In this document: positions 25,085 through 34,844 of the stretch, piece by piece
Layout: every line of letters begins with the position of its first letter
Position numbering within the stretch: the first letter of the stretch is position 1
Translations under genes and position numbers: made by a program
Assembly: GCA_000171835.1 (NCBI GenBank)
Contig: ABHC01000026.1
Coordinates: forward strand, 18,799 to 82,798
Length of the DNA stretch: 64,000 nucleotides
Source: an alpha proteobacterium BAL199
Lineage (GTDB): Bacteria > Pseudomonadota > Alphaproteobacteria > Thalassobaculales > Thalassobaculaceae
Direction of reading: 5' to 3'
The notes under the pieces: model-generated
What the model was told of the DNA's origin: nothing
The model's input: the letters and a program-made list of their open reading frames with translations, nothing else
Database searches by the model: none

Positions 25085-26735
25085 CCGACATTTCCCATTT
25101 GAGCGGCCGAACCGCCCCTGTTTGATGGCAGGATAACCCACGTCCGGGCCTGCCAGAAGGCGGATCGTCACAGTGGCCGCCTCGGCCGCACCATGATCGT
25201 CAACCCGACCTCCATGGCTGGCTTCATCAGCGCGATTTTGGCTCATTTCGCTGGATCCCGAGCGCACTTCGCCTGTCGCTTGCCTTGTGCGGATCCACCC
25301 TGCTGTCAGCATGGCGCCGGTTCTCGTGCTCGCAGATTGTCGATCATGTCGAGGATGCGTCGGAACAGGTCACGCGGCACCGCGACCTCGGCCATCTGGA
25401 AGACACTGTAGCGGGCGTGGGCGATGATCTTCGCACCGATCTTCACCACCTTCTCGCGGATAGTGGTGAGCGACCAGCTTTCCATTTCGTCCGGCAGGGC
25501 CAGGGTGCGCAGGAAGTTGGCGAGGTTGTAGGCCAGGGCGTGAAGCTGAAGGCGCACCGCGTTGGCCTTCATCGTCCGGCAGGACAGCCGGGTCCACTTC
25601 ACCGCGTTCTTGCCCTCCTTGATGTACTGCTCCGCCGTGCCACGATGGTTGTAGAAGGCGGTCACGCGGGCGGCGGGGCGGGTCAGATTGGTGACAATGA
25701 AGCCGACACGTGGATACAGTTCGCCGGAATACCATTCGACCTTGGCGACCACGCGGCGCTTCCGGCTCCATGACTTGGCCTGATAGCTGAAGGTGGCGTA
25801 GAACCGCTGGACGTATTTCGGAGGACGACCGACCGGGCGTTTGAGCAGATGGGCGATGTGGCCCTGGAGGACCGTGTTGGCCTTGAGGCGGATGGTGTAC
25901 TTGTAGCCCTCGGCTTCCAGGTAGTCGTACAACTCAGGCAGGGCGAAGGCGGCATCGCCCCGGAAGAACCGCCGCTGTCTGTCCGATACGCGCACACGCT
26001 CAGCACGAGCGCATCATCGGCGCTGTGACGTCCCAGAGCGCAGCGCGGTCGCTCCAGCTCGCCGAACTGGTTGAACACGAACAGCGGATGGTAGCAGGTG
26101 CAGCCGAAATGGCCGTTGTAGGCGGTGCCTTCCTGCTCACCATGGGTCGGGCTGACGCTGCTGTCCATGTCCAGCACCACGACGTTGGTGGGACGGCGGG
26201 CATGAACCGCGTCGATCCATTTTCGTGACAGGTCGGCCAAGGCGGTGAGGTTCGCCTTGCCAGTCAGCACCTCGGTTTCGAACCGCCCCATCTGGCTGGT
26301 GGACGCGGCCTCCTTGGTCACAGCCCTGCCGCCGACGATCCAGCGCATCGCCGGATCATGGCCGAGCCGGTCGGCGTCGTTGACATCTTCGTACCCGGCA
26401 AGCCGACCGAATACCGACTGCCGGAACTGGGCCGTAAGGGTGTGGCGGTTGTTCTTGCCGGTCCGGCTGTCGGCCAACACCTGCCCGGCCATCTCGGTCA
26501 GACCGAGAGCATCATCGAGTTCCCGGAAGGCGAGCAGTCCGGCATCGGAGGTGATCCTGGAGCCGTGGAATTCCAGCTTGAGGCGGCGGTCAAAAGCGAC
26601 CCGCAAATCGGCCGATTCCGTTTCACCCGCCGCCATCTCCATACCCAGCCCCTCAAATCGTCAGTACTGCATTGATTTTGACATCATATTTGACCGCCAC
26701 CGTCAGGAAAACGCAGCGCCATCTGGGAAATCCGG
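25085..26735 (-). mobile_element. IS1380-family element, copy B
   Basis: The ends are CCGACATTTCCCATTTGAGCG (25085) and, on the other strand, CCGGATTTCCCAGATGGCGC (tip at 26735). It contains one frameshifted transposase gene. Its right tip abuts the prophage terminase fragment. No target duplication is evident. Confidence 0.82.
25306..26642 (-). pseudogene. IS1380 transposase, frameshifted (copy B)
   Basis: The N-terminal part (from 26642: GSRITSDAGLLAFRELDDAL, VVVLDMDSSVSPTHGEQEGT, YNGHFGCTCYHPLFVFNQFG) and the C-terminal part (GDAAFALPELYDYLEAEGYK, YNHRGTAEQYIKEGKNAVKW, ending LRAREPAPC at 25306) lie in different frames. The shift falls near 26000-26050, within the segment after FGELER. 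DDE residues are split across the frames, so no active enzyme is made. Confidence 0.85.
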
Positions 26736-27428
26736 GGTCAGATGATTACGGCTACGACGGCGGCGACCAGGTGCTCGCGGCCTGGCTCCAGGGGCTCGCC
26801 CCCGACCCGGACCTGACCGTCTCGGCCTGGGCCGATCGCCATCGCCGGCTGACGTCGGTGGCGTCGGCCGAGCCCGGCGCCTGGCGCACCGACCGCACGC
26901 CCTACCTGCGCGCCGTCATGGACGACCTGTCGCCGTCGTCCGCGGTCGAGCGGGTGGTTTTCATGAAGGGCGCCCAACTCGGCGGCACCGAGGCCGGGCT
27001 CAACTGGCTCGGCTACGTGATCCATCACGCTCCGGGCCCGCTGCTGCTGGTACAGCCGACCGTCGAGGGCGCCAAGCGCGTCTCCAAGCAGCGCGTCGAC
27101 GCGCTGATCGAGGCGAGCCCGGATCTTGCCGCGCGCGTCCGTGACCCGCGCTCGCGCGACAGCGGCAACACGGTGCTGATGAAGGAGTTCCCGGGTGGGG
27201 TGCTGATCCTGACCGGCGCCAACTCGGCGGTCGGCTTGCGGTCGATGCCGGTCCGCTATCTGTTCCTCGACGAGGTCGACGGCTATCCGGGCGACGCCGA
27301 TGGCGAGGGCGATCCGGTAGCACTGGCGGTCCAGCGCGCGGCGACGTTCCTCAACCGCAAGATCCTGATGGTCTCGACGCCGACCTTGAAGGGGTTCAGC
27401 CGGATCGAGGCGGCGTATCAGGAGAGCG
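26736..27428 (+). pseudogene. Phage terminase large subunit (GpA type), N-terminal part
   Basis: An open frame of about 230 residues: DLTVSAWADRHRRLTSVASA, EPGAWRTDRTPYLRAVMDDL, FMKGAQLGGTEAGLNWLGYV (Walker A-like), YLFLDEVDGYPGDADGEGDP (Walker B) and LMVSTPTLKG. This is the ATPase half of a lambda GpA-like terminase. The 5' side is limited by the IS1380 tip. At 27428 the frame changes to an unrelated phage gene, so the nuclease half is gone. Confidence 0.82.
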
Positions 27429-27660
27429 ACCCCCCGCGCCGAGGGTGACCTCACCTGGCACCCGCCCGAGATCGGCGAGCAGGTGCTGGTCCTCTGCCCC
27501 GGCGGCGAGCTGAACCAGGGCTGCGTGCTCGGTGCGCTCTACCGTGCCGCCGCTCCGGCGCCGGCCGACCGGGTCGAGGTGTCGACCACGGTGTGGAAGG
27601 ACGGGGCCTTCGCGCGCTACGACCGGGACGGGCACCACTACCGCCTCGAGGTGCCGGCCC
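27429..27660 (+). pseudogene. Phage baseplate assembly protein V-like fragment
   Basis: The frame reads PRAEGDLTWHPPEIGEQVLV, LCPGGELNQGCVLGALYRAA, then VSTTVWKDGAFARYDRDGHH and YRLEVPA. This is the OB-fold and start of the repeat region of P2 gpV / Mu gp45-like baseplate spikes. It joins the terminase fragment directly on the left and a truncated AMP-ligase on the right. Both ends are broken. Confidence 0.7.
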
Positions 27661-28155
27661 GGCCTCGTCACCCATCGCCAGCACCTGGTCCCAGCCGTAC
27701 AGGTTGATGCCCGAGGCGTGCGGGTCGCTCGGCGGCTCGATGCTGATGACGGTGTCGCAGACCTCGGCGCTGCGGGCCGCCGGGATCACCCGCTTGGCTA
27801 GCCGTTCGGTCGAGACGATCGCCGCCGCCGCGCCGGCATGGTCGAGGATGTAGAGGTGATCGTCGACCGTGTTGGTGGTGTAGGCCGGCACGGTGACCGC
27901 GCCGATCGCCATGATCGCCAGGTCGGCGATCGCCCATTCCGGCCGGTTCTCGGCCACCAGCACCACCCGGTCGCCGGGCTTCAGCCCGAGCTGCAGCAGG
28001 CCGCCGGCCAGCCGGCGGACCAACCCGGCGGCCGCCGCATAGCTGATCGGCTCATACACCTTGTCGCGCTTGGCCCACAGGAACGGCCGGTTGCCGAGCC
28101 GCCGGGCCTGGTCGAAGAACATGGTCGGCAGATTGGGGACCGCCGCGTAGTCCAT
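27661..28155 (-). pseudogene. AMP-dependent synthetase/ligase, N-terminal fragment
   Basis: From ATG 28155 (GAGGGAGG upstream) about 165 residues read MDYAAVPNLPTMFFDQARRL, then SYAAAAGLVRRLAGGLLQLG, PGDRVVLVAENRPEWAIADL and PAYTTNTVDDHLYILDHAGA. This is the start of a long-chain acyl-CoA synthetase-like enzyme, usually about 600 residues. The frame breaks near 27663 at phage sequence, before the P-loop and AMP-binding motifs. Non-functional. Confidence 0.82.
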
Positions 28156-28347
28156 GGAACCTCCCTCGAACCGCCGTCGCCCTGTCACCGATGCCAGTGC
28201 GGGCCGGAATCGTGTGCCGGGTGCTTGGCGCACCCGCTGGGCATGGTTATATCGCTCGATGCGGCGGGGATTCCACCGCTACCGCGCCGCCGACCGCGTT
28301 TCCGCCCGCCCCGCCCACCGACCAGCCAACCGATCAGGATGTACAGA

Positions 28348-30159
28348 ATGGCCGATACCGCCGCCGATCTCGGACCGCTGCCGAGCTGGGACCTCGCCGA
28401 CCTGTATCCCGGCCCGGACTCGCCCGAGCTGGCCCGCGACCTGGACCGCTGCGAGGCCGACGCCAAGGCGTTCCGCGACCGGTACGCCGGCAAGGTGGCC
28501 GGGCTGAGCGGCACTGACCTGGGCCGGGCGATCGCCACCTACGAGGCCATGGACGAGATCCTCGGCCGGGTGATGTCGTTCGCCCACCTGATGTATGCCG
28601 GCGACATGTCCGACCCGAATGTCGGCAAGTTCTACCAGTCGATGCAGGAGCGGGTGAACGCGATCTCCACCGAGCTGCTGTTCTTCACCCTGGAGATCAA
28701 CCGCATCGAGGAGGCCGATCTCGAGGCCAAGCTGGCGGCGCCGGAGCTGGCGCATTTCCGGCCCTGGCTGCGCGATACCAGGGCGTTCCGCGAGCACCAG
28801 CTGTCCGACGACCTGGAGAAGCTGCTGCACGAGAAATACGTCGCCGGCCGGGCCGCCTGGACCCGGCTGTTCGACGAGACCATGGCGCGGCTGCGGTTCC
28901 CGATGGACGGCAAGGAGCTGACCACCGCCGAGGTGCTGGACCGGCTGAGCAACCGCGACGGTACCGTCCGTCGCAAGGCGGCGCAGGTCCTGGGCGAGGT
29001 GCTGGGCAGGAACGTCGGGCTGTTCGCGCTGATCACCAACACCCTGGCCAAGGACAAGCAGATCGACGACAAGTGGCGGCGCTACACCAAGCCGATCTCG
29101 CTGCGCAACCTCGCCAACCAGGTCGAGGACGAGGTCGTCGAGGCACTGGTGACCGCCGTGCGCGGCAAGTACGGCCGGCTATCGCACCGCTACTACAGGC
29201 TCAAGGCGCGCTGGTTCGGGGTCGAGACCCTCGACTACTGGGACCGCAACGCCCCGCTGCCCGAGGACGACGACGCGCAGATCCCGTGGAGCGAGGCGCG
29301 CGACACCGTGCTCGACGCCTATGCCGGGTTCTCGCCGCGGCTGGCCGAGGTCGGCAAGCAGTTCTTCGACAACGCCTGGATCGACGCCCCGACCCGGCCC
29401 GGCAAGGCGTCCGGCGCGTTCGCGCACCCGACGGTGCCGAGCGCCCACCCCTACCTGCTGCTGAACTACCAGGGCAAGACCCGCGACGTGATGACGCTGG
29501 CCCACGAGCTCGGCCACGGCGTCCACCAGGTGCTGGCCGGGCGCCAGGGCCAGCTGATGTGCGACACCCCGCTCACGCTTGCCGAGACCGCCAGCGTGTT
29601 CGGCGAGATGCTGACCTTCCAGGCGCTGCTGAAGAAGCGCAGCGACCCGGTCGGCCGCCGGGTCATGCTGGCCTCCAAGGTTGAGGACATGCTGAACACG
29701 GTGGTCCGGCAGATCGCCTTCCACTGCTTCGAGACCCGGGTGCATGACGAGCGCCGGTCGGGCGAGCTGACGCCGGAGCGGCTCGGCGAGATCTGGATGG
29801 AGATCCAGGTCGAGAGCCTGGGACCGGCATTCCGCTACGACGACGGCTACAAGGCGTTCTGGTCCTACATCCCGCACTTCGTCCACTCGCCGTTCTACGT
29901 CTACGCCTACGCCTTCGGCGACTGCCTGGTGAACTCGCTGTACGCGGTGTTCCAGGGGGCCGAGGCCGGGTTCGCGGACAAGTACCTGGAGATGCTCTCG
30001 GCCGGCGGCACCAAGCGCCACAAGGAACTGCTGGCGCCGTTCGGGCTCGACGCCTCCGACCCGGCGTTCTGGGACAAGGGCCTGGGGCTGGTAGAGAGCA
30101 TGATCGACGAACTGGAGTCCTTCGAGGCCCGCCGCAATACGGCAAGCACCTCAGGATGA
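28348..30159 (+). CDS. pepF: M3-family oligoendopeptidase F
   Basis: Start at ATG 28348, 8 nt after AGGA; an in-frame ATG at 28339 is less well spaced. About 603 residues, normal for the family. The catalytic zinc site is TLAHELGHGVHQVL with downstream Glu in LTLAETASVFGEM. The PepF N-terminal helical domain (ATYEAMDEILGRVMSFAHLM) and C-terminal region (YKAFWSYIPHFVHSPFYVYA) are both present. It is a cytoplasmic zinc metallopeptidase that degrades oligopeptides. The stop codon lies inside an inverted repeat shared with the convergent Fe-S genes. Confidence 0.92.
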   Translation: MADTAADLGPLPSWDLADLYPGPDSPELARDLDRCEADAKAFRDRYAGKVAGLSGTDLGRAIATYEAMDEILGRVMSFAHLMYAGDMSDPNVGKFYQSMQERVNAISTELLFFTLEINRIEEADLEAKLAAPELAHFRPWLRDTRAFREHQLSDDLEKLLHEKYVAGRAAWTRLFDETMARLRFPMDGKELTTAEVLDRLSNRDGTVRRKAAQVLGEVLGRNVGLFALITNTLAKDKQIDDKWRRYTKPISLRNLANQVEDEVVEALVTAVRGKYGRLSHRYYRLKARWFGVETLDYWDRNAPLPEDDDAQIPWSEARDTVLDAYAGFSPRLAEVGKQFFDNAWIDAPTRPGKASGAFAHPTVPSAHPYLLLNYQGKTRDVMTLAHELGHGVHQVLAGRQGQLMCDTPLTLAETASVFGEMLTFQALLKKRSDPVGRRVMLASKVEDMLNTVVRQIAFHCFETRVHDERRSGELTPERLGEIWMEIQVESLGPAFRYDDGYKAFWSYIPHFVHSPFYVYAYAFGDCLVNSLYAVFQGAEAGFADKYLEMLSAGGTKRHKELLAPFGLDASDPAFWDKGLGLVESMIDELESFEARRNTASTSG

Positions 30160-30225
30160 GGAACCTCACCTTCAACTTATCAGGTCAAGTCGATCATCCT
30201 GAGGCGCTCCCGCGCCTGCGGGAGC
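30149..30225. terminator. Paired hairpins between convergent genes
   Basis: CCTCAGGATGA (30149-30159, including the pepF stop) is repeated inverted at 30194-30204. It is followed by a compact GCTCCCGC-gcct-GCGGGAGC hairpin (30206-30225). Such CCTCAGGATGA palindromes are frequent intergenic repeats in alphaproteobacteria. The position suits bidirectional termination. Confidence 0.55.
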
Positions 30226-30234
30226 CACGAAGGG

Positions 30235-30669
30235 CTACACCCCGGCGCTGCGGAACGCCTTTTCCAGCGCCTTGAACGACAGCTGCATCGAGCCGTGCCG
30301 GTTGGTGAAGCCGCGCGCCGGCTCCAGCGCCGCGAGGTCGGCGAAGGCGCCGCCCGGCGGCGGCCCGCCGCGGGTCAGCATGGCCTCCATCTCCGCCGCC
30401 GCCTGCCGCACCTCGGCGACCGTGCGGCCGACGATCGCGGCCCCCACCACCGATGCGGCGGCGCTGCCGAGCGCGCAGGCCTCGACCCGCTGGCCGTAGT
30501 CGGTGACCCGGTCGCCGTCGAGCGCCACCTGGACCGCGATCCGCGACCCGCAGGCCCGGCTGTAGGCCGAGCCGGTCGCGGTCGGCGACGGCACCTCGTG
30601 GCCGTCGCGGGCGATCTCGGCGGCGAGGTCGAGCAGCCTGTCCTGGTAGACGGTGTCGAGCGCGGTCAC
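30235..30669 (-). CDS. Iron-sulfur cluster scaffold (IscU/NifU-like)
   Basis: 144 residues. SAYSRACGSRIAVQVALDGD and VEACALGSAAASVVGAAIVG match the first two conserved Cys positions of IscU/SufU scaffolds (CGD and EACA-S). The third region reads TNRHGSMQLSFKALEKAF, with His where a Cys is usual, as in the divergent alphaproteobacterial subgroup. Role: transient assembly of Fe-S clusters. It follows the sufE-like gene by 13 bp on the same strand, supporting a common job in cluster biogenesis. Confidence 0.78.
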   Translation of the reverse strand: MTALDTVYQDRLLDLAAEIARDGHEVPSPTATGSAYSRACGSRIAVQVALDGDRVTDYGQRVEACALGSAAASVVGAAIVGRTVAEVRQAAAEMEAMLTRGGPPPGGAFADLAALEPARGFTNRHGSMQLSFKALEKAFRSAGV

Positions 30670-30682
30670 CGCCGGGCCTCGC

Positions 30683-31135
30683 TCAGGCGGCCGCGTCGAG
30701 TTCGGCCTGGGCCCGGTCCCTGATCGCCTTCAGCATGGCGCCGAGGCCGTTTTTGCGGGTCGGCGACAGGTGGGCGTCGAGGCCGATCGCGGCGATGAAG
30801 TCCGGCTCGGTGGCGACGATCTCCGTCGGCGTGCGGCCGGAATAGATCCGCAGCAGCAGGGCGATGATGCCGGACACGATGGCGGCGTCGCTGATCGCGT
30901 GGAACACCAGCCGGCCGTCGCGCTTCTCGCCGACGAACCAGACCTGCGACTGGCAGCCCTTCAGCTTGAACTCGTCACGCCGGTACTCCTCGGGGAACGC
31001 CGGCAGCCGGCGGCCGAGGTCGATCAGGTACTCGTAGCGCTGCATCCAGTCGTCGAAGAACGCGAACTCGTCGATGAGTTCGGCCTGTTCCTCGGCGATC
31101 GACGGCCCGTTCACTGTGCTGGTCGCGGCATCCAT
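30683..31135 (-). CDS. sufE: SufE-family sulfur acceptor
   Basis: ATG 31135 is preceded by AGGAGG; about 150 residues. SufE signature: WMQRYEYLIDLGRRLPAFPE, FKLKGCQSQVWFVGE with the sulfur-accepting Cys, and ISDAAIVSGIIALLLRIYSG. It accepts persulfide from a cysteine desulfurase of the SufS type (not in this window) and stimulates it. Paired with the Fe-S scaffold downstream. Confidence 0.9.
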   Translation of the reverse strand: MDAATSTVNGPSIAEEQAELIDEFAFFDDWMQRYEYLIDLGRRLPAFPEEYRRDEFKLKGCQSQVWFVGEKRDGRLVFHAISDAAIVSGIIALLLRIYSGRTPTEIVATEPDFIAAIGLDAHLSPTRKNGLGAMLKAIRDRAQAELDAAA

Positions 31136-31199
31136 GCGCGGCAATCCTCCTGGCCCTTCAGGTGGCGCGGAATCCGGCGGCTGTCAACGCGGCGGTCGG

Positions 31200-32330
31200 T
31201 CAATGCGGCAGGGCGTACGGGGCGAGTGCCTTCAGGTCGGGCTCGACCCCTAGCCCGGCGGCGCCGGTCAGGGCGGCGCGCCCACCCTCGACCGCCGCCA
31301 GCGGACCGCACAGCAGCTCGCGCAGCGGGTTCGGATTGCCGTCGATCTCCAGGATGCCGTCGCCACCGACCGCCGCCAGCAGATGCGCCGACGCCAGCAG
31401 GCCGATACCGCCGCCGAGATAGTGCGGGCAATAGCGTCTGCCGGCCGCCCGGATCCGCTTCGCCAGCGGCAGGCAGGCCGATAGCCCGCCCCACTTGGCC
31501 AGATCGGGCTGGACGACCGCGAGCACGCCCTCGGCGAGCGCCGAATCGAAGGCGGCGTCGCCCATCAGGTTCTCGCCGCCGGCCAGCGGGATCGAGGTGG
31601 TCTCCTTCAGCCGTCGCCACTCCGGCCAAGGCCGGTCGGCCCGCAGCGGCTCCTCCAGCCAGTCCAGGCCGAACGCCTCCAGTCGGGGCGCCATGTCGAG
31701 CGCCGCGTCGAGCGACCAGCCCTGGTTGGCGTCGACCATCAGCCTCACGTCCGGCCCCAACGTCTCCCGCAGGGCCGCCAGGTTGGCGAGGTCGCGCTCG
31801 GCCCCGAAGCCGATCTTCAGCTTGAACGCCCGGTAGCCCTCGGCGTGGCGGCGCGCCGCCAGGACCTCGGGCGCCTGCGGGTTGAGGCCGCTGGCATAGA
31901 CCCCGAACGACGGCTCGGTACCGCCCAGCAACCGCCACAGCGGCGCGCCGGCGAGACGGCCGGACAGGTCCCAGAGCGCTGTATCGAGGCCGGCGATCGC
32001 CTGGGCGAACGGCCCGGGCTCGGCGCACTGCAGGGCCAGCACCTCGGTCGCGGCCGTCAGTTCCCGGAACGCCGCCGCCGCGTCCTCAAAGGTTCGGCCG
32101 ACCAGTAGCGGCGCCAGCACGCTGTCGATCAGCCGGGCCCGGTGCTCGGCGCCGACCCCGGGGAAGTTGCACCAGACCTCACCCCAGCCGCTGGCGCCGC
32201 CGGCATCGGTCACCCGGACCAGCAGCATCGGGCGATCGCGCATGACCCCGAAAGAGGTCTGCACGACCGTCTCGAGCGGATATCGGAAGACATGGGCGTC
32301 GACAGAGCGGATCGCGAGTTCGGGGTTCAT
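31200..32330 (-). CDS. Enolase-superfamily (mandelate racemase/muconate lactonizing) enzyme
   Basis: 376 residues, full length. The N-terminal capping domain is followed by the barrel with KLKIG (catalytic Lys pair), LMVDANQGW (metal Asp), DWLEEPL and PLAGGENLMG (metal Glu pair), VQPDLAKWGG, and PHYLGGGIGL with a His. This is consistent with a sugar-acid dehydratase or racemase. Its start overlaps the end of the GntR gene by 4 bp (ATGA), so the two are co-transcribed. With the GMC oxidoreductase, PhyH and TRAP genes it suggests uptake and catabolism of a hydroxy- or sugar acid. Confidence 0.88.
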   Translation of the reverse strand: MNPELAIRSVDAHVFRYPLETVVQTSFGVMRDRPMLLVRVTDAGGASGWGEVWCNFPGVGAEHRARLIDSVLAPLLVGRTFEDAAAAFRELTAATEVLALQCAEPGPFAQAIAGLDTALWDLSGRLAGAPLWRLLGGTEPSFGVYASGLNPQAPEVLAARRHAEGYRAFKLKIGFGAERDLANLAALRETLGPDVRLMVDANQGWSLDAALDMAPRLEAFGLDWLEEPLRADRPWPEWRRLKETTSIPLAGGENLMGDAAFDSALAEGVLAVVQPDLAKWGGLSACLPLAKRIRAAGRRYCPHYLGGGIGLLASAHLLAAVGGDGILEIDGNPNPLRELLCGPLAAVEGGRAALTGAAGLGVEPDLKALAPYALPH

Positions 32331-33052
32331 GGCTGCAAGTCCATTTCCAGGTGGATGTAGTCGCCGCGGTAGGTCACCTCGCCGAGATAGATCACCGTCC
32401 CGTCCGGGGCGCTGAGCACCCGGCGGACCTCGGCCACCGGCGTGTTGACCGGAATGTCCAGCAGCCGCGAGACCTCGACGTCGGCGGCCGCGATCTTCAG
32501 GGTCTGACGGGCCCGGGCGATGGTCACCCCCGGCAGCGACGTGAGGATCGGCAGGATGACCTCGCGGCGGAACCGACCCGGCGCGCAGCGGAAGATGCCG
32601 TTCTCGATGTATATTGAGATGACGCAGTAGCGCTCGCCGTCGCGGGCGTGCACCCGGCGCATGTGGAAGTACTTGGGGGCGGCGGTGCCGTCCTCCTCCG
32701 TCAGGACCGGCGGCTGGTAGGACTCCACGATGTTCGACAGGTCCGGGGTGTCGCCCCGGTACATCTCCACCAGATCGTCGAGGGTGGTGTGGACCTGCAG
32801 GCGCCGCTTGCGGCCGGCCTTGGCGGTGACGAACGTGCCGCGGCCGCGTTGCGGGGTCACCAGCCCTTCCTGGGACAGGATCTGGATCGCTTGGCGCACC
32901 GTCACGCGCGAGACGTCGAACTCCGCCATCAGCTGCTCGAGCGACGGGAGCAGGTCGCCCGGTGCCAGCTCGGCCCTGGCGATCCGCTGGCGGATCAGAT
33001 CCGCCAGCTGCACGTAGCGCGGGATCGGGACGCCGCTGAAAATGTTGCTCAT
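32327..33052 (-). CDS. GntR-family regulator, HutC/UTRA type
   Basis: 241 residues. Winged helix (about 8-75): QLADLIRQRIARAELAPGDL, LMAEFDVSRVTVRQAIQILS, QEGLVTPQRGRGTFV. C-terminal UTRA ligand domain with YFHMRRVHARDGERYCVISI and YLGEVTYRGDYIHLEMDLQP. It is divergent from the GMC/PhyH/TRAP genes and heads the enolase-superfamily gene, so it is the likely local regulator of both arms. Candidate operator repeats lie in the 100-bp divergent gap. Confidence 0.88.
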   Translation of the reverse strand: MSNIFSGVPIPRYVQLADLIRQRIARAELAPGDLLPSLEQLMAEFDVSRVTVRQAIQILSQEGLVTPQRGRGTFVTAKAGRKRRLQVHTTLDDLVEMYRGDTPDLSNIVESYQPPVLTEEDGTAAPKYFHMRRVHARDGERYCVISIYIENGIFRCAPGRFRREVILPILTSLPGVTIARARQTLKIAAADVEVSRLLDIPVNTPVAEVRRVLSAPDGTVIYLGEVTYRGDYIHLEMDLQP

Positions 33053-33080
33053 GGCCTTGCGCAGGGTTTCCGCATGAAAG

Positions 33081-33110
33081 GTTCTATTGACAGAACGTTA
33101 GATACGTTAG
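33081..33110. promoter_or_regulatory. Operator-like repeats in the divergent gap
   Basis: GTTCT-attgac-AGAAC (inverted, 33081-33096) is followed by two direct ACGTTAG copies (33095-33101, 33104-33110) between the GntR and GMC genes. A TTGACA -35-like hexamer lies inside. This is a reasonable binding region for the adjacent HutC-type repressor. Confidence 0.4.
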
Positions 33111-33152
33111 GAAGATAATCCAGTTCTTTCTGCATGCTCGTGGACAGGTGCG

Positions 33153-34844
33153 GTGTCGACCCTGGAGTTCGACTATATCATCGTCGGAGCCGGCTCAGCC
33201 GGTTGCGTGCTGGCGAACCGGCTGTCGGCCGATCCCGGGCTGCGGGTGCTGCTGCTGGAGGCCGGCGGCTGGGACCGGCACGTCTGGCTGCGCCTGCCGA
33301 TCGGCTACTTCCGGTCGATCTTCGACGAGCGGTTCGCCCGCCAGTTCCGCACCGAGCCCGGCCCCGGGACCGCCGGCCGGGCGATCGTCTGGCCGCGCGG
33401 CCGGGTGGTCGGCGGCTCCAGCACGATCAACGGCCTGATCTTCATCCGCGGCCAGCACGAGGACTTCGACGACTGGCAGCGACTCGGCGCCGACGGCTGG
33501 GACTACCGGTCGGTGCTGCCGCATTTCCGCGCCTTCGAGCGCGACGGCGGCGCCCCGTCCCAGTACCGCGGCTCGTATGGCGAGCTGCGGGTCTCGGATC
33601 TGCGCAACGACGACCCGAGCTGCGGCGCCTGGCTGCAGGCAGCCCAGCAGTCCGGGCTGGCGGCCAATCCCGACTTCAACGGCGAGACCACGCACGGGGT
33701 CGGCGCCTACCAACTCAGCATCGGCTCGCGCTGGCGCGAGAGCACCGCCCGGGCGTTCCTGCATCCGGTGCTGGGCCGGCCGAACCTGACCGTGACCACC
33801 CGTGCCCACGCCACTCGCGTGCTGTTCGAAGGCCGGCGCGCCACCGGCGTCGAATGGGCGGCCGGCGGCCGGCGGCAGTCGGGACGGGCGGTCCGCGAGG
33901 TAATCCTGGCCGGCGGCGCCCTGCAGTCCCCGCAATTGCTGCAGCTCTCCGGGATCGGTCCGGCCGAACTGCTGCGCCGCCATGGCATCGACGTGTTGGT
34001 CGACGCCCCGGGCGTCGGCGGGAACCTGCAGGACCACTACCAGGCCCGCACGATCGTCCGGCTGAAGCGGCGGCGGTCCCTGAACGACGCCGTCCGCAAC
34101 CCGCTCAAACTGGCACGGATGGGCTGGCAGTGGCTGGTCGACGGGTCGGGCCCGCTGACGGTCGGAGCCGGCCAGGTCGGCGGCGCGGCCTGCACCGAGT
34201 TCGCCCGGGACGGCCGGCCGGACATCCAGTTCAACGTGATGCCGCTGTCGGTCGACAAGCCGGGCGATCCCCTGCATCGCTATTCCGGGTTCACCGCCGC
34301 GGCCTGGCAGTGTCACCCGGCGTCGCGGGGGCGGTTGGCGATCAGGTCGGCCGACCCGTTCGACGCGCCGATCATCGAGCCCAACTATCTCGCCGAGGAG
34401 ATCGACCGGAGGACCCTGGTCGCCGGCGTGAAGATGCTGCGCGAGATCTACCGGCAGCCGGCCTTCGCCGACCTGTGGGATACCGAGATGCTGCCGGGCC
34501 CGGAGGTCCACAGCGACGCCGACTTGCTGCAGTTCGTGCAGCGCCACGGCGGCACGGTGTTCCACTGCTGCGGCACCTGCCGGATGGGACAGGACGACGG
34601 TGCCGTGGTCGACCCGCAGTTGCGGGTGAGCGGCGTCGATGGCCTTCGCGTGATCGATGCGTCGGTCATGCCGACGATCACCTCTGCCAACACCAACGCC
34701 GCCTCGATCCTGATCGGCGAGAAGGGGGCCGCCCTGGTGCTCGGGCAGGCGCCGGCGGCCGCAACCCTGCCCGCATCGTCCGGCCGGATCGCCCCCGGCG
34801 ACGCGGTACCGCCGACCGCTCTCCAAGGAGGTGCTCCATGCTGA
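33153..34844 (+). CDS. GMC-family FAD oxidoreductase (choline dehydrogenase-like)
   Basis: GTG start at 33153; 563 residues. The FAD Rossmann motif is DYIIVGAGSAGCVLANRLSA. GMC signatures are GRVVGGSSTINGLIFIRGQ and EVILAGGALQSPQLLQLSGI. The C-terminus has FHCCGTCRMG and VIDASVMPTITSANTNAASI. The family oxidises primary or secondary alcohols such as choline or polyols; the substrate here is unknown. The end overlaps the phytanoyl-CoA dioxygenase start by 7 bp, so the two are translationally coupled. Confidence 0.9.
   Translation: MSTLEFDYIIVGAGSAGCVLANRLSADPGLRVLLLEAGGWDRHVWLRLPIGYFRSIFDERFARQFRTEPGPGTAGRAIVWPRGRVVGGSSTINGLIFIRGQHEDFDDWQRLGADGWDYRSVLPHFRAFERDGGAPSQYRGSYGELRVSDLRNDDPSCGAWLQAAQQSGLAANPDFNGETTHGVGAYQLSIGSRWRESTARAFLHPVLGRPNLTVTTRAHATRVLFEGRRATGVEWAAGGRRQSGRAVREVILAGGALQSPQLLQLSGIGPAELLRRHGIDVLVDAPGVGGNLQDHYQARTIVRLKRRRSLNDAVRNPLKLARMGWQWLVDGSGPLTVGAGQVGGAACTEFARDGRPDIQFNVMPLSVDKPGDPLHRYSGFTAAAWQCHPASRGRLAIRSADPFDAPIIEPNYLAEEIDRRTLVAGVKMLREIYRQPAFADLWDTEMLPGPEVHSDADLLQFVQRHGGTVFHCCGTCRMGQDDGAVVDPQLRVSGVDGLRVIDASVMPTITSANTNAASILIGEKGAALVLGQAPAAATLPASSGRIAPGDAVPPTALQGGAPC

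Noticed and set aside
33195..34826. 543-codon minus-strand frame over the GMC gene
   Set aside because: A high-GC mirror frame. The plus strand encodes a full GMC oxidoreductase with FAD motif and terminal signatures.
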